This document shows, piece after piece, positions 7,607 through 15,911 of a stretch of 35,573 nucleotides of DNA. The DNA is from Chloroflexota bacterium. GTDB taxonomy: Bacteria > Chloroflexota > Anaerolineae > CG2-30-64-16. The translations under genes and the position numbers were made by a program. Numbering within the stretch: the stretch's first letter is position 1; every line of letters starts with the position of its first letter. The stretch spans positions 1 through 35,573 of the forward strand of contig VGOD01000030.1 of NCBI GenBank assembly GCA_016876015.1. Direction: 5' to 3'. Under the pieces are notes generated by a model that was not told the DNA's origin, searched no databases, and saw nothing but the letters and a program-made list of their open reading frames with translations.

Positions 7607-8593
7607 TCAAAAGGAATAGGTCGCTCCCACAACTCCTTGCACGAATGCCTCCGGCATTTCGGCGGCGAAGCGGCTGGTGGCATGAAAGCCGGTGCAGTGC
7701 GTGGGGGCAACCAGGCGCGGAGCGTGCGCCTTGATCTCCGCGATGGTCTTGCTGATCTCTTCTTCGGTCGCCGGCGCCAGGTGGAATCCGCCCAAGACGC
7801 CCCAGATGCGATCCACACCGCTGATCTCGCGGCCGTGGTTGACCGTATTGACGATCCCCGAATGCGCGCAGCCGGACACGATCACCAGGCCCTTGTCCTG
7901 CACGTTGATGACGATCGCCTGGTCATCCTCGATCTCATCGGGAAGGAAGGCGTCGCCGGAACGATAGCGTCGCGACGCGGCCATGCTGATCTTCTCGAAA
8001 CTCCGCCGCGGCGTCTGTCCTGTGCTCCAGCATCCTGGACCGAGTTGATAAGGGTCTTCGGTCAAAACGATCTCTCCACCGAGCGCCTCCCACTCGGCGC
8101 GAGGCGGCGGGAGGATGGGGCCATGCCGAGCGCCGTCCTTGCACATGGCCCAACGCTCGCGAAAGGCCGCCGGATGCGCGATGATCGGCACGCGCCGGCC
8201 CGCGGCCCAGCGCCGTATCTCGTCAACCGTGGCGTCTTTGCGCCACTTCTTGGGTTTCGCGCCGAGGCCCATCGCCCTGAGTATCTCCGTCATCGCTCCC
8301 GTGTGGTCGCCGTGGCCATGGCTGAGCACGATCTTGTCGACACTCGCAGGATCGAGCTTCATCCGCTTCATGTTTTCCAGCAGGGCCACGCACGAGATAC
8401 CCGCATCCCACAGGATGCGAATGCCGGCTCCCTTCAGATGGATGAGCGCCGCGAAGCCGTGCTCGGCCAACAGAGGCGCATCGGTGAAGTACCTGACCGC
8501 CTTGGTGGACTTGACGAGCAGATCGGCCCGGTTGTCTACCAGCACTGTGACTGCCACGTCATGCGTCACTCCGAAGTCGGCGATTGGGCTCAT
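7607..8593 (-). CDS. Metallo-beta-lactamase-fold hydrolase (DHPS-like branch)
   Basis: A 328-residue MBL-fold protein. The metal-binding motif is clear: S-H92-G-H94-G-D96-H97 in IVLSHGHGDHTG. Later ligands fall in VIVSGCAHSGIVNT and in VAPTHCTGFHA near the C terminus. The N-terminal VLVDNRADL and the SGCAHSGI segment resemble MBL proteins related to methanopterin-pathway dihydropteroate synthase, whose substrates in bacteria are unknown. I chose the ATG at 8593 rather than the upstream in-frame start at 8617 because GGAGGT (8600-8605) lies 6 nt before it. It has its own strong promoter and a roughly 100-nt leader that holds a palindromic repeat. It converges on the heparinase-like gene and is divergent from lacI. 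Confidence 0.85.
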   Translation of the reverse strand: MSPIADFGVTHDVAVTVLVDNRADLLVKSTKAVRYFTDAPLLAEHGFAALIHLKGAGIRILWDAGISCVALLENMKRMKLDPASVDKIVLSHGHGDHTGAMTEILRAMGLGAKPKKWRKDATVDEIRRWAAGRRVPIIAHPAAFRERWAMCKDGARHGPILPPPRAEWEALGGEIVLTEDPYQLGPGCWSTGQTPRRSFEKISMAASRRYRSGDAFLPDEIEDDQAIVINVQDKGLVIVSGCAHSGIVNTVNHGREISGVDRIWGVLGGFHLAPATEEEISKTIAEIKAHAPRLVAPTHCTGFHATSRFAAEMPEAFVQGVVGATYSF

Positions 8594-8636
8594 GGTTTGA
8601 CCTCCGTGCAACCGCACACTGACACTCGCGATTCAC

Positions 8637-8682
8637 CGCCGAGACACAGAGAGCGCGCCCATTTCTCTGCGCCTCTGCGGCG
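8637..8682. repeat. Palindromic repeat in the leader of the MBL gene
   Basis: CGCCGAGACACAGAGA (8637-8652) is imperfectly inverted as TCTCTGCGCCTCTGCGGCG (8664-8682). The 'CAGAGA/TCTCTG' palindrome type is a frequent short repeat in large bacterial genomes. Here it would be transcribed in the 5' leader of the minus-strand gene. Confidence 0.6.
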
Positions 8683-8698
8683 AAAATCTGGCGCGTCT

Positions 8699-8727
8699 AG
8701 TATAGTAGCCGCTGTCGGCCCTGTCAA
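8699..8727 (-). promoter_or_regulatory. Strong promoter of the MBL-fold gene
   Basis: On the minus strand a perfect TTGACA (8722-8727), a 17-bp spacer and TATACT (8699-8704). The predicted start is near 8692, about 100 nt before the ATG. Confidence 0.75.
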
Positions 8728-8751
8728 CTCACCAGCCGGGATTTCTCCGAT

Positions 8752-8780
8752 TTGACACCACGGCTGAGCTGTGGTATGTT
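8752..8780 (+). promoter_or_regulatory. Promoter of the LacI-family gene
   Basis: A perfect TTGACA (8752-8757), a 17-bp spacer and TATGTT (8775-8780). The predicted start is near 8787. It is divergent from the MBL promoter, with only 24 bp between the two -35 boxes. Confidence 0.7.
8757..8775. promoter_or_regulatory. Candidate operator inside the lacI-type promoter
   Basis: A 19-bp dyad, ACCACGGCT-G-AGCTGTGGT, has one mismatch pair and fills the -35/-10 spacer exactly. A second short dyad, GTTG-CTGA-CAAC, follows at 8779-8790 over the start site. The placement suits autorepression by the LacI-family protein encoded just downstream. Confidence 0.5.
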
Positions 8781-8891
8781 GCTGACAACGCTGCCGACAA
8801 AAAGCGACAGTCCGCTGTTCGACCTCGCCACTCCTCTCCGGCGCATCGCAGGGACTTGTCGTATCGCCTTGAGCAGGGAAGCCAGCCATCC

Positions 8892-9920
8892 ATGAGCGTA
8901 ACCCTGAGTGACGTCGCCCAGCAGGCAGGCGTCTCCATCAAGACGGTCTCCAGGGTGGTGAACAACCAGACGGATGTCAGCAAACCCACGCGTGAGCGCG
9001 TGCTGCAGGTCATCGCTGCGTTGGGCTACCACCCGAATGCCCTTGCGCGTGGTTTGGCCCAACAGCGAAGCCACACAATCGCGGTTGTGTCCTTCGGATT
9101 GGATCGTTATGGTCCATCTCGCTTCGTCGTGGGTGTAGAACGAGAGACCGAAGAGCTGGGCTACTCGTTGTTGTTGACCCTGCTGCGACGCTCGCGGCCA
9201 GGACAATCCGACGCCATCCTCGCGCACCTGTCTTCACGTCAGGTAGACGGCATCATCTGGCAGGCGCCCAATGTCGGAGACACGCAGAATTGGATCCGTC
9301 CTGAACGACTGGCGCAGCTCCCGCCTGTTGTCATCAATGGCCTGCCCAACCCGCATGTCACCACCGTGTCGGTGGACAACCATCACGGCGCCCATGCGGC
9401 CGTTCAACACCTGGCAAGCCAGGGGTGGCGCCGGATCGGGTTCCTGGCCGGGCCGGCCGAGTTTCCCATGAGTATCGAGCGGCGTCAGGGCTGGTGTGAT
9501 GGCCTGACGGCATACGGACTCGATCCAGACCCTGCCTTGATGGCCGAGGGTGAGTGGACGGCCCAGGGCGGCGCGGCGGCCATGGAGACTTTGCTCGCGC
9601 GACGGCCCGATGTTGATGCGGTCTTCGCCTTCAACGATGCGATGGCGTTGGGCGCCATGTCTGTCGCCCGACGCGCGGGCCGCCGAGTGGGCTACGATCT
9701 GGGCGTGATCGGATTCGACGATGCACCGGATGCGGCGTTTTACGAGCCGCCGCTCTCCAGTGTGCATCAGAAGATCGCCGACCTGGGTCGCGAGGCGGTG
9801 CGCGCGCTGGTGCGTCTGATCGAAGCGAAACTCAAAGGCGGCTCGCCGCCGTCGCCGGTGCTGATCCTGTCCAGGCCCGAAGTGGTTGTGCGCCGCAGTT
9901 CGCTGCGTGGCGTGCAGTGA
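8892..9920 (+). CDS. LacI-family transcriptional regulator
   Basis: A 342-residue regulator. Residues about 3-50 form the LacI-type helix-turn-helix and hinge (VTLSDVAQQAGVSIKTVSRV, then DVSKPTRERV and YHPNALARGL). The rest is a periplasmic-binding-protein-like sugar-sensing domain, with VDGIIW, IGFLAGP, AVFAFNDAMALGAM and VIGFDDAPDA in the family order. The ATG at 8892 places the HTH at the usual distance from the N terminus; an upstream in-frame TTG (8856) would add 12 unneeded residues. It lies directly upstream of the GH28 and ABC-importer genes and probably controls them in response to a sugar. A dyad in its own promoter suggests autoregulation. Confidence 0.92.
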   Translation: MSVTLSDVAQQAGVSIKTVSRVVNNQTDVSKPTRERVLQVIAALGYHPNALARGLAQQRSHTIAVVSFGLDRYGPSRFVVGVERETEELGYSLLLTLLRRSRPGQSDAILAHLSSRQVDGIIWQAPNVGDTQNWIRPERLAQLPPVVINGLPNPHVTTVSVDNHHGAHAAVQHLASQGWRRIGFLAGPAEFPMSIERRQGWCDGLTAYGLDPDPALMAEGEWTAQGGAAAMETLLARRPDVDAVFAFNDAMALGAMSVARRAGRRVGYDLGVIGFDDAPDAAFYEPPLSSVHQKIADLGREAVRALVRLIEAKLKGGSPPSPVLILSRPEVVVRRSSLRGVQ

Positions 9921-9955
9921 GCGAGTGCAAGCTTGCTTGTGAGACGGCCCCTTGG

Positions 9956-9984
9956 ACCCACTACGCGCCTGGCACCTAGTGGGT
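9956..9984. promoter_or_regulatory. Perfect 8-bp inverted repeat upstream of the GH28 gene
   Basis: ACCCACTA (9956-9963) and TAGTGGGT (9977-9984) are separated by 13 bp, in the 96-bp gap between lacI and the GH28 gene. It could be the lacI terminator or an operator for the downstream operon. It does not match the dyad in the lacI promoter. A GATACT (9985-9990) follows directly. Confidence 0.4.
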
Positions 9985-10016
9985 GATACTCACGGCGGCC
10001 ATATATAGGAGCACCC

Positions 10017-11435
10017 ATGTACAACGTCCGCGACTTCGGCGCCGTCGGCGACGGCGTAACGCTGGATACCGGGCCGATCCAAGCCGCGTTGGACACTTGT
10101 GGGCAAGCTGGCGGTGGAGAAGTCTATGTCCCGGCTGGCAAGTACCTGGTCGGCACCCTTGATCTGCGCAGCTATAGTACGCTGAATCTTGCCCCAGGCG
10201 CCACGCTGCTCGGCAGCCCGCGCATCGCGGACTACACGCGCGACCCACGCGGCCGCGACGGCGACCAGACCGGTCACCACCTCCTGCGCATCCATGATTG
10301 CGAGCGGGTGTGCATCACGGGCGCCGGCGTGATTGACGGCCAGGGGCCGGCTTTCTGGGACGACCCCGCGCATCCCGTTGACAGCAAGTTCCCCTGGCGA
10401 GGCTATCGGCTGGCCAAGTCGCCCCACGACCTGCGCCCCAGCCCGATGGTGGACATCTCCGATTCCCGCGATATCCACGTCGAAGATGTCGCCTTGACCA
10501 ACTCGGCAGGCTGGGCGCTGAACATGCGCATGTCGCGCTGGGTGTGGGTGCGCGGGATCAAGATCCTCAACCCGATGAACGGCCCCAACACCGACGGCAT
10601 TGACATCAACGCGTGCCAGGACGTGCTCATCAACGATTGCCACATCGAGAACGGCGACGACTCCATCGTCGCGTTCACGCTGCCGGGTACCGGGCCGTGC
10701 GAGCGAATCGCGGTTACGAATTGCGTCCTGTCTACCCGTTGCTGCGCGCTGAAGTTCTACACTGGCTGCCAATATCCGTTCCGGCAGATCGCGATCAGCA
10801 ATTGTGTGATCTACAACAGCGAGCGGGCCTTCGGCATCTACCTTCGCAACGGCGCAGTGATCGAGGACATCGTCTGCTCGAACATCGTGGTGCACGGCGG
10901 GATGACGCCGCCCAACTTCAGTGAGCGGCCGATCCACATTGACGTCCGCAACCCGGCATGGAAGCGCCGCGGCATCCACGACTACGCGCGCAGCAGCGAA
11001 GAGCACACCGATGCGCCTGAGACGGCGGGCAGCGTGCGCGGCCTGGCTTTCTCCGATTGGATCATTCGCTCGCGCGGCCGGATCATCATCGGCGGCTGGG
11101 CCGAGACGCCGGTGGAAAATCTGCGGCTGAACAACATCCTGCTGGAGGTGAGTGGGCCGCAAGACTTGAGCAAGTTCGTCAACCCAACACCCAGCACCGG
11201 TCAGTGGAACCACGATCTGCCGCATGTGCGCACGATCCCGGCGCATGTCATCGTCCACGGAGTGAAGGGGCTGACGATGCGCGATGTCGAGGTAGTGAAT
11301 GCCTCGGCCGAGCCGCTGCCCCCCATGCACGGGCTATGGCTGGAACACGTCCAGGCCAGCCAGGTGGAGGGGTTCCGGTGCTATCCGCTGCAGGCGGGGT
11401 TTGAGACGGTCGTCCAGAAGCCGGCCGCACTGTAG
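10017..11435 (+). CDS. GH28-family (polygalacturonase-like) parallel beta-helix protein
   Basis: A 472-residue right-handed beta-helix protein. It opens YNVRDFGAVGDGVTLDT, the classic pectinase-superfamily start, with GGGEVYVPAGKY after it. GH28 catalytic-acid motifs are present: N191-T-D-G194 and N-G-D214-D215. The region where polygalacturonases carry Gly-His-Gly instead reads STRCCALKFYTG (about 239-250), and the usual Arg-Ile-Lys motif reads GIYLRNG. It therefore belongs to a divergent branch whose substrate or cleavage mode may differ. No signal peptide is visible, which suggests intracellular trimming of imported oligosaccharides. AGGAG lies 6 nt before the ATG. It is followed closely by the ABC importer genes, probably in one operon under the LacI regulator. 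Confidence 0.85.
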   Translation: MYNVRDFGAVGDGVTLDTGPIQAALDTCGQAGGGEVYVPAGKYLVGTLDLRSYSTLNLAPGATLLGSPRIADYTRDPRGRDGDQTGHHLLRIHDCERVCITGAGVIDGQGPAFWDDPAHPVDSKFPWRGYRLAKSPHDLRPSPMVDISDSRDIHVEDVALTNSAGWALNMRMSRWVWVRGIKILNPMNGPNTDGIDINACQDVLINDCHIENGDDSIVAFTLPGTGPCERIAVTNCVLSTRCCALKFYTGCQYPFRQIAISNCVIYNSERAFGIYLRNGAVIEDIVCSNIVVHGGMTPPNFSERPIHIDVRNPAWKRRGIHDYARSSEEHTDAPETAGSVRGLAFSDWIIRSRGRIIIGGWAETPVENLRLNNILLEVSGPQDLSKFVNPTPSTGQWNHDLPHVRTIPAHVIVHGVKGLTMRDVEVVNASAEPLPPMHGLWLEHVQASQVEGFRCYPLQAGFETVVQKPAAL

Positions 11436-11517
11436 TGGCTGATGGCAGTGAAATGAGCATTCTGAGTGGAGCCCGGCACGGTGCGCCGCTCAGGGTGCTT
11501 CGGCTGGGGTAGGAAGC

Positions 11518-12549
11518 ATGAGCTCTACGGAACCATTAGTCGAAGTCAACGACCTCAAGAAGCACTTCCCGATTCGCGGGAAAAGCGTCTTTGGCCGCGT
11601 GACGGGTGCAGTGCGTGCTGTGGATGGCGTCAGTTTCTTCATCCGGTCAGGTGAGACGCTGGGCCTGGTCGGCGAGAGCGGCTGCGGCAAGACGACCACT
11701 GGCCAGTTGATCGTCCGGCTGCTCGACCCGACTGCCGGCGCGATCTGGTTCGATGATCCTGTGCTGGGGCGAGTCAACGTGGGACAGGCTGATCGCGATC
11801 AGCTCAAGGTCCTGCGTCGCAACATGCAACTGATCTTCCAGGACCCGTTCGCAAGCCTCAACCCGCGCATGACGCTGTTGGACATCATCGGAGAACCGCT
11901 CCTGGTGAACGGCGTGGCCCGTGGCCAGGCGCTGAAAGATCGCGTGGCGGAAATCCTGGAGGTGGTCGGGCTAGCGCCCGACTATATGATCCGCTACCCG
12001 CACGCTTTCAGCGGCGGCCAACGCCAGCGCATCTGCATTGGCCGGGCGCTGGCGTTGCGACCCCAATTCATCGTCTGCGATGAGCCAGTGTCGGCCCTGG
12101 ATGTTTCCATTCAGGCGCAGATCCTGAACCTATTGCAGGATCTGCAGGCGCAGTTCGGCCTGACCTATCTGTTCATCGCACACAATCTGAGCGTAGTCCA
12201 GCACATCAGCAACCGGGTGGCGGTAATGTACGTGGGCAAAGTTGTCGAAATGGCCGCAACCAATGCCCTGTTCCAGTCACCCAGGCATCCCTACACCGAA
12301 GCGCTGCTCTCGGCCGTGCCCGATCCTGATCCCACCGTGCAAAGCGACCCACTCATCTTGCCCGGCGAAGTCGCGGACCCGGCTAATCCGCCGAGTGGGT
12401 GCTACTTCCACCCGCGCTGCCGCTATCGCAGCGACCGCTGTGCGCACGAGACGCCGCGGTTGCGGCCGGTGGAGGCAGATCATTTCGTCAGTTGTCATCT
12501 CGCAGAGGAGTTGACCCTGGCTGGCGTACAGGTTCAGAAAGGAGTGTGA
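11518..12549 (+). CDS. Opp/Dpp-type ABC importer ATPase (OppF-like)
   Basis: A 343-residue cytoplasmic ATPase. The Walker A motif GESGCGKTT is near residues 52-60, the Q-loop region is [12 protein letters not shown], the ABC signature is SGGQRQR, Walker B is [12 protein letters not shown], and the H-loop is FIAHNLS. The C-terminal extension [15 protein letters not shown]...C is the oligopeptide/dipeptide transporter C-terminal domain, whose four cysteines bind an iron-sulfur cluster in some members. The initial [13 protein letters not shown] is typical of the F-type subunit. It heads the importer operon, 82 bp after the GH28 gene, and pairs with the D-type ATPase at 17090. Substrate identity must come from the binding protein, not this subunit. 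Confidence 0.93.
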   Translation: MSSTEPLVEVNDLKKHFPIRGKSVFGRVTGAVRAVDGVSFFIRSGETLGLVGESGCGKTTTGQLIVRLLDPTAGAIWFDDPVLGRVNVGQADRDQLKVLRRNMQLIFQDPFASLNPRMTLLDIIGEPLLVNGVARGQALKDRVAEILEVVGLAPDYMIRYPHAFSGGQRQRICIGRALALRPQFIVCDEPVSALDVSIQAQILNLLQDLQAQFGLTYLFIAHNLSVVQHISNRVAVMYVGKVVEMAATNALFQSPRHPYTEALLSAVPDPDPTVQSDPLILPGEVADPANPPSGCYFHPRCRYRSDRCAHETPRLRPVEADHFVSCHLAEELTLAGVQVQKGV

Positions 12550-12639
12550 TGACACCAAGTACAAAGAGAAAGGCCTCTATCTGCAAATGGCCCACAGCCA
12601 AGCCACCGCGAGTATTCACAACTCATCAGGAGGAACCTC

Positions 12640-14739
12640 ATGTCTAGCCGAACAACCGAGATCACACGTCGTGAATTCCTGCGTTTGACCGCCCTGACCG
12701 GTGCGGGCCTGGTCGCGGCCGCCTGCACGCCGCAGCCGCCTGCGACGCCCCCGCCAGCAGCCCCGGCGACCGAGAAGCCTGCTCCGCCGTCCACGGCGAT
12801 CACAGCCCCCAAGCCAACCGACAAGCCGATCGTCGTCGCAACTGCCACGACAGCCCCAACCGCGGCGCTGACCTCGAAGTACAAAGAAGCGCCCATGCTG
12901 GCTGAATTGGTCAAGGCGGGCAAGCTGCCAGCCGTGGATCAGCGGCTGCCGAAGAATCCCAAGGTGCAAAAGCCCTTCGCCAAGCTCGGTAAGTACGGCG
13001 GCGCGTGGCGGCGCGCGTACAAAGGCGCATCCGATCGCTTCGGCGTGCACACCACCATCTGCGACCACCTGCTGGAGATGGACGCGGCCGATGGCTACGC
13101 TACCCTCACCCTGATCCCGAACGTGGCTGAGAGCTACAAGGCCAACGCCACAGGGACGGAGTTCACCTGGAAGCTGCGCGAAGGCCACAAATGGTCCGAC
13201 GGCACAGAGATCACCTCTGAGAACGCAGTCTGGTGGTACAAGAACGTCTACTTGAACGAAGAGCTGGCGCCTGGCCGACTGTACGACAACGTTCGCCAAC
13301 AGCAGAATCTCACCGAGATCGTCGCAGATGGGAAGTACGCTTTCATCTGCAAGTACTCGAAACCGAACGGCACGCTCCCCTTGGGCGTGGTGCGAGGCGA
13401 GGCGTGGGCCGTCATCGGCGGCCTGAACTTCCTGGCGCCCAGCCACTACCTCCAGAAGTTCCACAAGAGCTTCGCCGATGCGAAGGCGCTGGATGAGGAA
13501 GTGACCAAACGCAAGCTTCAAAGCTGGAAGCAGCTCTGGATCGGCGGACCGATCGATATGTTCGCGTTCAACCCCGACCTGCCGATGGTCGGCCCGTGGG
13601 TCACGAAGGCGCCGGCGTCGAACGAACGCATGGTGCAGGAACGCAACCCGTACTACTTCCAGGTAGACCCCGAGGGCAACCAGCTCCCCTATCTCGACCA
13701 GATCACCCATGACTTCTTCGAGAATCAGGAGAGCTTCAACCTGATGCTGATCTCGGGCAAGGTGGATTGCCAGTTCCGCCACGTCCAGCTCGCGGACTAC
13801 ACGCTGCTCAAGGAGAACGAGGCCAAGGGCAACTACAAGGTGTACGTCTGGAACGACGACAGCAACGTGGGCTGGAGCGTGAACCCGACCCCGCGCAACG
13901 ATGACGCCAAGGTGGATGAGGCGCAGGCGGCCATCGTCAGTCGAGCCGACTTCCGCCGGGCGCTGTCGCTGGCCATCAACCGCAAAGAGGTCAGCAGCCT
14001 GCTCTACAAGGGGCTGGCGGAACCGCGGCAGGGTGGCCCGGTGAAGGGGTCGCCCGTCTACAAGAAAGACTACGAGGAGAAGTGGGCCGCGTACGACGTT
14101 GACCAGGCCAACAAGCTATTGGACGGCATGGGCCTGAAGAAAGGCACGGATGGCTTCCGCGTGCGGCCCGACGGCAAGACCCTGACGCTGCGCCTGGACG
14201 TGGACACCGCGCCCGGCTCGATCCAGGATTCGCTGAACCAGTTGACCAAGAAGTATTGGGAAGCGATCGGGGTCAAAGTAGTGATCAACGCCATGGAACG
14301 CTCGCTGCGCGAGCAGGTGCAGTTCAGCGACCGGCATTCTGTGGTAGGCGGCAGCTCCTACAACACCGCGACTCCGCTGGCCTTTGACTACTGGCACGGC
14401 ACGATCGGCGGGGGCTGGGGTCGCGCCATTCGCAACCCGGCTGACCCGCTGGCGATCAAGCCGCCCGAAGGCGACAAGGAGGTCGAAGAAGCCAAGAAGT
14501 GCTATCAGATCATCGAGCAGGCTTACGGCATGGCCGATCTCGAGGCCGCCCACAAGAAGCTTTTGGAGGCGCTGGACATCTTCTACGAGATGTGCTTCAC
14601 CATCGGCATCGTGGGCGCGGTGGCTGTGCCCGGCGTCGTGACCAACCGCATGAAGAACGTGCCCCAGAAGATGCTCTTCACCAACGCGTTGATGCGCATC
14701 AACATGGGCCAACCGGCGCAGTTCTATATTGAGGAGTAG
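12640..14739 (+). CDS. ABC importer substrate-binding lipoprotein (SBP_bac_5 type)
   Basis: A 699-residue extracytoplasmic solute receptor of the Opp/Dpp type. The N terminus combines a twin-arginine motif (TRREFLRL, 9-16) with a lipobox ending at C29 (LVAAAC), so it should be Tat-exported folded and lipid-anchored. A Thr/Pro/Ala-rich tether of about 45 residues follows. Family features include FTWKLREGHKWSDG, VEEVTKRK-type helices, RALSLAINRKEV and LTLRLDVDT. AGGAGG (12628-12633) lies 6 nt before the ATG. Many long (about 650-700 aa) Opp-like receptors bind oligosaccharides, and the GH28, heparinase and LacI neighbours favour a sugar ligand. That is an inference. It is followed by a repeat and a hairpin that may raise its expression over the permeases. 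Confidence 0.9.
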   Translation: MSSRTTEITRREFLRLTALTGAGLVAAACTPQPPATPPPAAPATEKPAPPSTAITAPKPTDKPIVVATATTAPTAALTSKYKEAPMLAELVKAGKLPAVDQRLPKNPKVQKPFAKLGKYGGAWRRAYKGASDRFGVHTTICDHLLEMDAADGYATLTLIPNVAESYKANATGTEFTWKLREGHKWSDGTEITSENAVWWYKNVYLNEELAPGRLYDNVRQQQNLTEIVADGKYAFICKYSKPNGTLPLGVVRGEAWAVIGGLNFLAPSHYLQKFHKSFADAKALDEEVTKRKLQSWKQLWIGGPIDMFAFNPDLPMVGPWVTKAPASNERMVQERNPYYFQVDPEGNQLPYLDQITHDFFENQESFNLMLISGKVDCQFRHVQLADYTLLKENEAKGNYKVYVWNDDSNVGWSVNPTPRNDDAKVDEAQAAIVSRADFRRALSLAINRKEVSSLLYKGLAEPRQGGPVKGSPVYKKDYEEKWAAYDVDQANKLLDGMGLKKGTDGFRVRPDGKTLTLRLDVDTAPGSIQDSLNQLTKKYWEAIGVKVVINAMERSLREQVQFSDRHSVVGGSSYNTATPLAFDYWHGTIGGGWGRAIRNPADPLAIKPPEGDKEVEEAKKCYQIIEQAYGMADLEAAHKKLLEALDIFYEMCFTIGIVGAVAVPGVVTNRMKNVPQKMLFTNALMRINMGQPAQFYIEE

Positions 14740-14761
14740 ATCTGACCCTTGCCCATGGCAC

Positions 14762-14842
14762 GTCATTGCGAGCGCCGTTCGCGAAGCAATCTCTCGCACA
14801 AGGGCGGGATTGCTTCAGCCCACACAACGGCCTCGCAATGAC
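14762..14842. repeat. Dispersed palindromic repeat (GTCATTGCGAG type)
   Basis: GTCATTGCGAG (14762-14772) and CTCGCAATGAC (14832-14842) are perfect terminal inverted repeats. Inside, GAAGCAATC and GATTGCTTC are also inverted. This is a well-known kind of short, non-coding, dispersed repeat seen in several bacterial phyla. Confidence 0.8.
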
Positions 14843-14855
14843 TTCGCTGTCCGGT

Positions 14856-14879
14856 CTCATCCCGCCGCGGTGGGATGAG
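14856..14879 (+). other. Hairpin between binding-protein and permease genes
   Basis: CTCATCCC (14856-14863) and GGGATGAG (14872-14879) form a perfect 8-bp stem around an 8-nt loop, with no U-tract. It is positioned to protect the 3' end of the upstream binding-protein message or to reduce read-through into the permeases. Confidence 0.55.
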
Positions 14880-14913
14880 TAACTCGTGGAAAGGGGATCG
14901 GTAGAGGTATTGC

Positions 14914-15909
14914 ATGGCTCGCTACATCCTGCGTCGCATCTTCCTGGCTCTGCCCACGCTCATTGTGGTATCGGTGATCTCATTTGCCGTCATCCAGTTG
15001 CCGCCCGGCGACTTTCTGACCTCGTACATCGCCCAGGTGCGGCAAACGGAAGGCGACCAGGCGGCCAATCAGTTGTACGGCATCATCCCCCAACTCAAGG
15101 CGCAGTACGGGCTGGATCAACCGATCTATGTTCAGTACTACCTGTGGATCCGAAACATCCTGCTGAAGGGCGACTTCGGCTACTCATTCGAGCAGAAACA
15201 ACCGGTCAGTTCCCTCATCTGGGAACGGCTGGGCCTGACCATCGTCCTGACGAGCACCACGCTGATTTTCACGTGGCTCCTGGCGATCCCCATCGGCGTG
15301 CTCTCCGCCACCAAGCAGTATTCGGCCGGCGATTATTTCTTTACCTTTCTGAGCTTCGTCGGCCTGGGCATTCCGAACTTCCTGATCGCGCTGATCCTGA
15401 TGTGGATCGCCTTTGCCTATTTTGACGCCAGCATCACCGGCCTTTTTTCTGAGCAGTACCTCAGCGCGCCGTGGAGTGTGGGCAAAGTCTTGGACATGTT
15501 CAGACATATCTGGCTGCCGGTCGCCGTGCTCGGCCTGGGCGGCACAGCCAGTCTGATCCGCACGATGCGCGCCAATCTGCTCGACGAGCTGAACAGACCC
15601 TACGTCGAGGCCGGCCGGGCCAAAGGGCTGAGCGAGGGCCGCTTGATCTGGAAATATCCGGTGCGCATCGCGCTCAATCCATTCGTCAGCTCCATTGGCT
15701 GGGCGTTGCCGCAACTGGTCTCCGGCGCGACCATCATCTCCATCGTGCTCAACCTGCCGACGACCGGCCCGCTCATGTTGCGGGCCCTGCTGGCCCAGGA
15801 TATGTACCTGGCAGGCTCGTTTGTGCTGCTGCTCAGTGTCTTAACGGTGATCGGAACCTTGATCTCCGACATCCTGTTGGCTTTGCTCGACCCGCGAATC
15901 AGTTACTGA
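14914..15909 (+). CDS. Opp/Dpp-type ABC importer permease (OppB-like)
   Basis: A 331-residue integral membrane protein of the BPD_transp_1 family. It starts MARYILRRIFLALPTLIVVS, the typical OppB/DppB N-terminal first helix. GDFGYSFEQKQPVSSLIWERL follows, then several hydrophobic segments, and the EAA loop (VEAGRAKGLSEGRLIWKYPVR, about 230-250) that docks on the ATPase. The C terminus LLALLDPRISY is typical of the B subunit. An AGAGG site precedes the ATG. It is 3 bp upstream of the second permease and would form the heterodimeric pore with it. Confidence 0.95.
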   Translation: MARYILRRIFLALPTLIVVSVISFAVIQLPPGDFLTSYIAQVRQTEGDQAANQLYGIIPQLKAQYGLDQPIYVQYYLWIRNILLKGDFGYSFEQKQPVSSLIWERLGLTIVLTSTTLIFTWLLAIPIGVLSATKQYSAGDYFFTFLSFVGLGIPNFLIALILMWIAFAYFDASITGLFSEQYLSAPWSVGKVLDMFRHIWLPVAVLGLGGTASLIRTMRANLLDELNRPYVEAGRAKGLSEGRLIWKYPVRIALNPFVSSIGWALPQLVSGATIISIVLNLPTTGPLMLRALLAQDMYLAGSFVLLLSVLTVIGTLISDILLALLDPRISY

Positions 15910-15911
15910 CC

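Noticed and set aside
8856..8891. TTG start for the LacI-family gene
   Set aside because: It would push the helix-turn-helix 12 residues from the N terminus, unlike family members; the ATG at 8892 fits.
9990..11330. 446-aa open frame on the minus strand
   Set aside because: It is antisense to the GH28 gene, which has family motifs and a ribosome-binding site. The antisense product shows only low-complexity Arg/Ala/His-rich sequence.
15471..15911. N-terminal extension of the OppC-like permease
   Set aside because: The upstream open frame overlaps the OppB-like gene and encodes no family sequence; the ATG at 15912 gives a normal permease start.
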